The notes beneath the pieces were generated by a model. That model saw only the letters and a program-made list of their open reading frames with translations. It was not told where the DNA came from and searched no databases. From Candidatus Woesearchaeota archaeon (lineage in GTDB: Archaea > Nanobdellota > Nanobdellia > Woesearchaeales > B54-G15): 26,976 nt of DNA. The stretch is from the NCBI GenBank assembly GCA_003648985.1, contig QMQQ01000003.1, positions 1-26,976 of the forward strand. The letters run 5' to 3'. Positions 23,007 through 26,976 of this stretch are shown here, in pieces. Position numbers and translations under genes: made by a program. Every line of letters begins with the position of its first letter. The first letter of the stretch is position 1.

Positions 23007-25145
23007 ATGCGAAAGGCAGAGGTTAAAGAACTTATACGGAAATATAAAGAACGTCTTGAACGAGAGTTGAAAGCAAAGCCAAGCGAGATAAGGCCTGTAT
23101 TTTCAAAAGAGTATGAAGTGTTTAGGAAGGAGTTGCTTCCAAGGAAATTAACTGTTTATGAAAAGTCTTGCAATGTTGCAGCTAAGATTTTGAAGATTAA
23201 GCCAGGAAAAGAAAAAAAGCAGGAGCTTTTAGATGCTATACGAACATGCCATCTTAAAACAAGTCCTGAGGGGGCTGTTTCCCTGCCTATAGGAGCAACG
23301 ATTTTGATTTTGTTGTTTGGCGTTCTTGTTTCAATATTTCTTTTTAAGTCAAGCTTTTTGCTTTTGTTTTTTTTAGTCTTTGCTGGTTTAGGGTATTATG
23401 CTTTGAACAAGCTTCCATTCTTTTTAGCTACAAGCTGGAGAATGAAAGCAAGCAACCAGATGATTTTATGCATCTTTTATGTTGTGACATTTATGCGGCA
23501 TACTCCGAATCTTGAAAGGGCTATTAAGTTCGCAGCAGAGCATATAGATCCGCCATTAGCTCTTGACTTAAAAAAAGTTCTTTGGGATGTTGAAACAGGA
23601 GAATATGAGAATGTAAAAGAAGCGATGGATGCTTATCTAAATGGCTGGAGGAAATGGAATCCAGAGTTTGTCGAGGCTTTCCATCTTGTTGAAAGCTCGC
23701 TTTATGAAGCGAGTGAGGACAGACGCGTAGGTTTGCTTGATAAAGCACTTGATTTAATCTTGACTGAAACTTATGAAAAAATGCTTCACTTCGCGCATAA
23801 CCTTAAAGGCCCTGTTACAATGCTGCATATGCTCGGAATAATCTTGCCTATTCTTGGCTTGGTGATTCTGCCGTTGGTTGTTAATTTTTTAGGTAATGTA
23901 AAGTGGTATCATTTGGCGTTGCTTTATAATGTTGCCTTACCCATTATAGTGTATTTTTTTGGAAGAAACATTCTTACTAAAAGGCCAACTGGTTATGGAG
24001 ATAGTGATATCAGCGAGATAAATCCTCAGCTAAAGAAGTACAGATACGTTCTTATAAGAATCGGCAGAAAAGAAATTAAAGTTAGTCCTTTTGTTGTAGC
24101 TGTTTTTGTTGGAGCTGTTCTGCTTTTTATAGGGTTGTTACCTATTATTATCCATACTGTTAGTCCAGAATTTGATGCAAATTTTATTGCTGGAAGCAAG
24201 TTTTTAGATTATAGGGAAAGCAGGGTTACAGCTGGGACTATTGTCGGTCCTTATGGTTTAGGAGCAAGCCTTCTTTCTTTGTTTGTTGTTCTTGCTCTTG
24301 GCATTGGTTTTGGAATTTATTTTAGGATAAGAAGCAGTAAATTGATAAAGATTAGAGAGCAGACAAGACAACTTGAAGATGAATTTGCAAGTAGCTTGTT
24401 TCAGCTTGGAAACAGACTTGGTGATAATCTTCCTGCTGAGATTGCTTTCAGCAAGGTTGCTGCTGTTTCTCGCGAAACACCAGCTGGAAAATTTTTCAAG
24501 ATTGTTGCTGCTAATATAAGCAGGCTTGGAATGAGTGTCAAAGAAGCTTTGTTCAATCCATATACTGGAGCAATAACTTATTTTCCTTCGAGGATTATTG
24601 AGTCGAGCATGAAGGTTTTGCTCGAAGCGATTAAAAAAGGACCTCTTATAGCTGCAAGGGCAATATTGAGCGTTGCAAGATATATTAAAGAAATTCATAA
24701 AGTGAATGATAGGCTGAAAGATTTGCTGGCAGAAGAGTTAAGCAGCATGAGGAGTCAAATAAAATTCTTGGCTCCGACGATAGCGGGGATTGTTGTTGGG
24801 ATAAGCAGCATGGTAATAACGATTTTGTTAAAGCTGAGTGAACAGCTAAGTGCTATAAGTGCAGCTGGCGAGGCAAGTATTGCACAGATGAATCTGCTTG
24901 AGATGTTTGGCGATGGTGTTCCGACTTATTTCTTTCAAATGATTGTTGGTATTTATGTTGTTCAGGTTATTTTTATCCTGACGGTACTGGCTAATGGAAT
25001 AGAAAACGGTGCAGATAAGCTTGCTGAGAAATATGCTTTAAGCAGAAATTTAATTAAAAGTACTTTGCTTTATTGCTTTGTTGCTGGACTTGTTATGTTG
25101 CTGTTTAACGTTATTGCAGCACAGGTAATTAGGTTTGCTGTTTAA
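23007..25145 (+). CDS. FlaJ/TadC-like platform membrane protein with two T2SF domains
   Basis: 712 aa, beginning one base after the ATPase stop. A cytoplasmic basic helical N-terminus (~90 residues) is followed by a TM pair (about 93-140), a first helical T2SF domain (about 155-270), a TM group (about 275-315), a linker and further TMs (about 350-375 and 415-440), a second T2SF domain with QLEDEFASSLFQLGNRLGDNLP (about 455-600), and a final TM group (about 590-710). This duplicated layout is that of archaeal FlaJ/GspF2-type platforms. It forms an obligate pair with the ATPase. The end overlaps the converging DUF4143 ATPase gene by 17 bases. Confidence 0.9.
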   Translation: MRKAEVKELIRKYKERLERELKAKPSEIRPVFSKEYEVFRKELLPRKLTVYEKSCNVAAKILKIKPGKEKKQELLDAIRTCHLKTSPEGAVSLPIGATILILLFGVLVSIFLFKSSFLLLFFLVFAGLGYYALNKLPFFLATSWRMKASNQMILCIFYVVTFMRHTPNLERAIKFAAEHIDPPLALDLKKVLWDVETGEYENVKEAMDAYLNGWRKWNPEFVEAFHLVESSLYEASEDRRVGLLDKALDLILTETYEKMLHFAHNLKGPVTMLHMLGIILPILGLVILPLVVNFLGNVKWYHLALLYNVALPIIVYFFGRNILTKRPTGYGDSDISEINPQLKKYRYVLIRIGRKEIKVSPFVVAVFVGAVLLFIGLLPIIIHTVSPEFDANFIAGSKFLDYRESRVTAGTIVGPYGLGASLLSLFVVLALGIGFGIYFRIRSSKLIKIREQTRQLEDEFASSLFQLGNRLGDNLPAEIAFSKVAAVSRETPAGKFFKIVAANISRLGMSVKEALFNPYTGAITYFPSRIIESSMKVLLEAIKKGPLIAARAILSVARYIKEIHKVNDRLKDLLAEELSSMRSQIKFLAPTIAGIVVGISSMVITILLKLSEQLSAISAAGEASIAQMNLLEMFGDGVPTYFFQMIVGIYVVQVIFILTVLANGIENGADKLAEKYALSRNLIKSTLLYCFVAGLVMLLFNVIAAQVIRFAV

Positions 25146-26370
25146 AGCAGAACTCCCAGAGAGGTATACAGCTAATGTTGTCTATTTTTCCTTTAAAATC
25201 TTTTGTTATTATTACTCCTTTCTTAACTTTAAACTTTTTCATAAAATACAGGAGTGTTCTTATATCGTCTCTTTTGATTTTAGATTTGAATTTAACCTCA
25301 ATAGGTGTTAGGTCTTTTAATACATCGATTTCTTTACCGTTCTGCCGCCAGTAGTATTTCGCATCTAACTCTGCTATGACGAGGTTTTCAGCATAGCGCT
25401 CTGGTTGAATGTTGAATGGTATTGTTAGTGCAGGATGATAAGGCCAAATACGGGCAAGCTTTCTTGATGCGATTCTTATCTTTGGCCTGTAATTAAGGAT
25501 CTTTTTTATCAAATATGAAAACTCTAAGTAAAATAAGGTTTGATAGATTGTTTTTTTTGCTCTGTGAAGTTCTTTTGCGAGTTCATCAATAACTAAGTAT
25601 TGTCCTGGTTCTGATAGAAATATCTCTATCAGTCTTTCGATGAGAAGAAGATCAACGTCTGTGAATTCTTTTGGTATATCTTTGAGTATGATTGGTTCTA
25701 TAACTGATTCTCTTATGTATCTTTTAATATGAGCAAAACTTTTTTCTTTTACTAGTTCAGGAAATGGCCTATAAATAAAATTATTGAATTCTTTTTTTAG
25801 TTTATCCTCATAAAGAAGGTATCTTTTTTCGTCAATCTTGATTCCTTTAAGAGATAAATATTCTTTAAAGCTAAGTGGTTTAAGTTCATAGTAAAAAGCT
25901 CGGCCAGCTAAAGTTCTTTTTGCGTCAGCTAAGAGTTTTAAGCTAGCAGATCCAGAAACGATTATTTTTATCTTAGGAAAATGATCATATATAAGTTTTA
26001 TATCTGATACCCAATTTTCACTTTTTTGAGCCTCGTCTATAAAAAAGAAAATTCTTTCTTTTTTGTAATCTATTTTTGTAAGCTCTGAGTACGTTTTTAA
26101 GATTTCGTGTATTCTAAGTTTACGCAATTCTGGTTCGTCGAAGTTACAGTAAAGTATTTTTAGAGGATCTGTATTCTGCTTTATTAAATAATCAATCAAT
26201 TGATAAAGCAAAACTGATTTGCCTGTTCTTCTTAGTCCTATAATGATCTGTATTTGTCTTCTTTTTAAGTCTTTTTTTAATATTTCAAATAATCGTCTTT
26301 TGGTTTCTGGAACAAGCTCTTTTCTAGTCTTCTTTATTTCCCACCAATGGTTCATTTCTTTTAGGTTCAT
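25129..26370 (-). CDS. AAA_14/DUF4143 ATPase (COG1373 type), second copy
   Basis: 413 aa. It begins MNLKEMNHWWEIKKTRKE. Walker A is GLRRTGKS (45-52), Walker B IFFFIDEAQ (107-115), and an IIVSGSASLKLL sensor follows. The middle has winged-helix-like LVIDELAKELHRAKKTIYQTL, and the C-terminal DUF4143 part holds GKEIDVLKDLTPIEVKFK, a PD-(D/E)XK-like pattern. Its function is not established. It shares the MNL...WW opening and the paired-palindrome promoter with the copy at 10.4-11.7 kb, although sequence similarity outside motifs is low. The 5' end faces tRNA-Phe, and the 3' end overlaps the platform gene by 17 bases, which argues that it settled here without disrupting that gene. Confidence 0.9.
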   Translation of the reverse strand: MNLKEMNHWWEIKKTRKELVPETKRRLFEILKKDLKRRQIQIIIGLRRTGKSVLLYQLIDYLIKQNTDPLKILYCNFDEPELRKLRIHEILKTYSELTKIDYKKERIFFFIDEAQKSENWVSDIKLIYDHFPKIKIIVSGSASLKLLADAKRTLAGRAFYYELKPLSFKEYLSLKGIKIDEKRYLLYEDKLKKEFNNFIYRPFPELVKEKSFAHIKRYIRESVIEPIILKDIPKEFTDVDLLLIERLIEIFLSEPGQYLVIDELAKELHRAKKTIYQTLFYLEFSYLIKKILNYRPKIRIASRKLARIWPYHPALTIPFNIQPERYAENLVIAELDAKYYWRQNGKEIDVLKDLTPIEVKFKSKIKRDDIRTLLYFMKKFKVKKGVIITKDFKGKIDNISCIPLWEFCFKQQT

Positions 26371-26395
26371 TATTCGTTTTTTTAGAAAACGAATA
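26371..26395. promoter_or_regulatory. palindromic operator-like site 1 abutting the second ATPase start
   Basis: A perfect inverted repeat with 10-bp arms (TATTCGTTTT / AAAACGAATA) and a 5-bp centre, starting at the base right after the ATG (26370). It would cover the transcription start of a leaderless message. The sequence differs from the sites at 11.73-11.79 kb. Confidence 0.75.
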
Positions 26396-26401
26396 TTTAA
26401 G
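26395..26401 (-). promoter_or_regulatory. TATA box between the two palindromes (second ATPase)
   Basis: Minus-strand CTTAAAT(A) is centred ~28 bases before the ATG at 26370 and sits between the two palindromes, exactly as in the first ATPase promoter. Confidence 0.55.
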
Positions 26402-26404
26402 TTT

Positions 26405-26425
26405 TTCGTTTCCTGAGAAAACGAA
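26405..26425. promoter_or_regulatory. palindromic operator-like site 2 of the second ATPase
   Basis: TTCGTTT / AAACGAA arms around a 7-bp centre, with the same 7+7+7 geometry found inside site 1. Centre 26415 is 32 bp from the site 1 centre (26383). On the minus strand both sites share ATTCGTTTTCT. Confidence 0.7.
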
Positions 26426-26455
26426 TCTAGCAGGTGAAGAATAGAAAGAATGGAA

Positions 26456-26529
26456 TGGGGCGGCCGGGATTTGAACCCGGGACACCACGGTCTTCAGCCG
26501 TGTGCTCTCCCAGGCTGAGCTACCGCCCC
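26456..26529 (-). tRNA. tRNA-Phe (GAA)
   Basis: A complete 74-nt cloverleaf: acceptor GGGGCGG/CCGCCCC, D-stem GCTC/GAGC, anticodon stem CACGG/CCGTG with loop CTGAAGA, T-stem CCGGG/CCCGG with loop TTCAAAT, discriminator A at 26456. No CCA is encoded and no intron is present. Confidence 0.97.
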
Positions 26530-26563
26530 AGCTATCTTATGCTGTTTTTGTTCTTTGCTTTTA

Positions 26564-26976
26564 TTAGAACTTTTTAAGTTTTTCTAATTCTTCGTCGATG
26601 TGATCTATTAATTTATTTATCCTCTCGATAAAAATTAATGATTTTTCATCTGCTTTGTGTTTGTTTATTTTTGGTGCCTTTTTGGTTTTTGTTATTTCCT
26701 TTTTCTTTTTTTTGCCTATTTTAACTGGATAATGCTTCTCTATGCTTGGATGTTTTAATTCTTCTTTAATTTCGTCAATCAGTTGGAAGATTCCTTTTTC
26801 GATTTGTTTATGGCGCTTTCGTCTTAAGCGAATGATTGCTCCAGCATTTAATCTATAGAATTCATCAACATATCTTTCTATGAATTTTTCATTCCATCCT
26901 GCATTGATAAGCAAGGTCTTTATTTTTTGTTTGTGCAAGCCTTGTGCTATTGCTTTGAGAATGAATTCATTTAAAG
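26564..26976 (-). CDS. helical protein with N-terminal helical-hairpin motif, 5' end outside window
   Basis: The frame is open to the right window edge, so the true start lies outside; the TTG at 26938 is not needed. About 137 residues are visible. The segment AQGLHKQKIKTLLINAGWNEKFIERYVDEF resembles the short two-helix repeats (G-hhxxxI-xxhLxxAGW) frequent at the N-termini of DPANN membrane or coiled-coil proteins, and is similar in style to the hairpin in the protein at 19.5-20.2 kb. A lysine-rich stretch (KKKKKEITKTKK) and a C-terminal amphipathic helix follow. I assign no function. Confidence 0.7.
   Translation of the reverse strand, partial: LNEFILKAIAQGLHKQKIKTLLINAGWNEKFIERYVDEFYRLNAGAIIRLRRKRHKQIEKGIFQLIDEIKEELKHPSIEKHYPVKIGKKKKKEITKTKKAPKINKHKADEKSLIFIERINKLIDHIDEELEKLKKF

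Noticed and set aside
19522..25145. A true archaellum operon
   Set aside because: No archaellin, FlaF/G/H or prepilin peptidase gene is seen. The coiled-coil resemblance to FlaC/D/E is too weak, and the ATPase/platform pair is of general type IV filament type.

Overview
The window is AT-rich archaeal chromosome. Support for this comes from an archaeal-type AspRS, a HerA-family DNA translocase, a PIN-ATPase-KH protein, UPF0282, a SpoIIM-domain protein, a FlaJ/TadC-like protein, an initiator tRNA-Met with A1:U72 and three G:C pairs closing the anticodon stem, tRNAs without encoded CCA, and TATA-like boxes about 25-30 bases before many start codons. Short intergenic gaps, ATGA overlaps, several lineage-specific small membrane and coiled-coil proteins and mini-versions of nucleic-acid enzymes suggest a small-genome DPANN archaeon (Woesearchaeota/Pacearchaeota-like). 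That placement is inference.

Layout. 1-2.3 kb (+): 3' part of a Thg1-like tRNA 3'-5' polymerase, then two metallo-beta-lactamase-fold proteins (UPF0282 and a PhnP-like enzyme). 2.4-4.7 kb (+): an unknown 147-aa protein coupled to a HerA-like ATPase, followed by a broken one-TM/coiled-coil gene. 4.8-6.4 kb (+): a short LigD-type ATP-dependent DNA ligase overlapping a DUF72 gene. 6.5-10.2 kb (-): PIN-ATPase-KH protein, seryl-tRNA synthetase and an unknown protein in one overlapping operon, preceded by initiator tRNA-Met. 10.4-11.8 kb (-): an AAA_14/DUF4143 ATPase with two palindromes around its TATA box. 11.8-13.4 kb (+): a SpoIIM-domain membrane protein and a membrane-anchored secreted protein. 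13.4-17.75 kb (-): a wHTH regulator, then the operon DJ-1/PfpI - UPF0173 - AspRS - DHH phosphoesterase. 17.9-25.1 kb: a probable cell-envelope machine made of three tandem paralogous five-TM proteins (+), two coiled-coil proteins (-), and a secretion-type ATPase with a FlaJ/TadC-like platform protein (+). 25.1-26.4 kb (-): a second AAA_14/DUF4143 ATPase, again with paired palindromes around its TATA box. 26.5-27 kb (-): tRNA-Phe and the 3' part of a helical protein.

Two signals stand out. First, the two DUF4143-type ATPases have different operator sequences but the same promoter layout: one palindrome abuts the start codon, the TATA box follows, and a second palindrome lies 32-33 bp away centre to centre. 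Both genes sit next to tRNA genes. Second, 17.9-25.1 kb looks like a stripped, pilin-less type IV filament/secretion-like module with lineage-specific membrane and coiled-coil parts. Also notable are AspRS residues that suggest a non-discriminating enzyme and a coiled-coil gene broken by one frameshift and one nonsense change.
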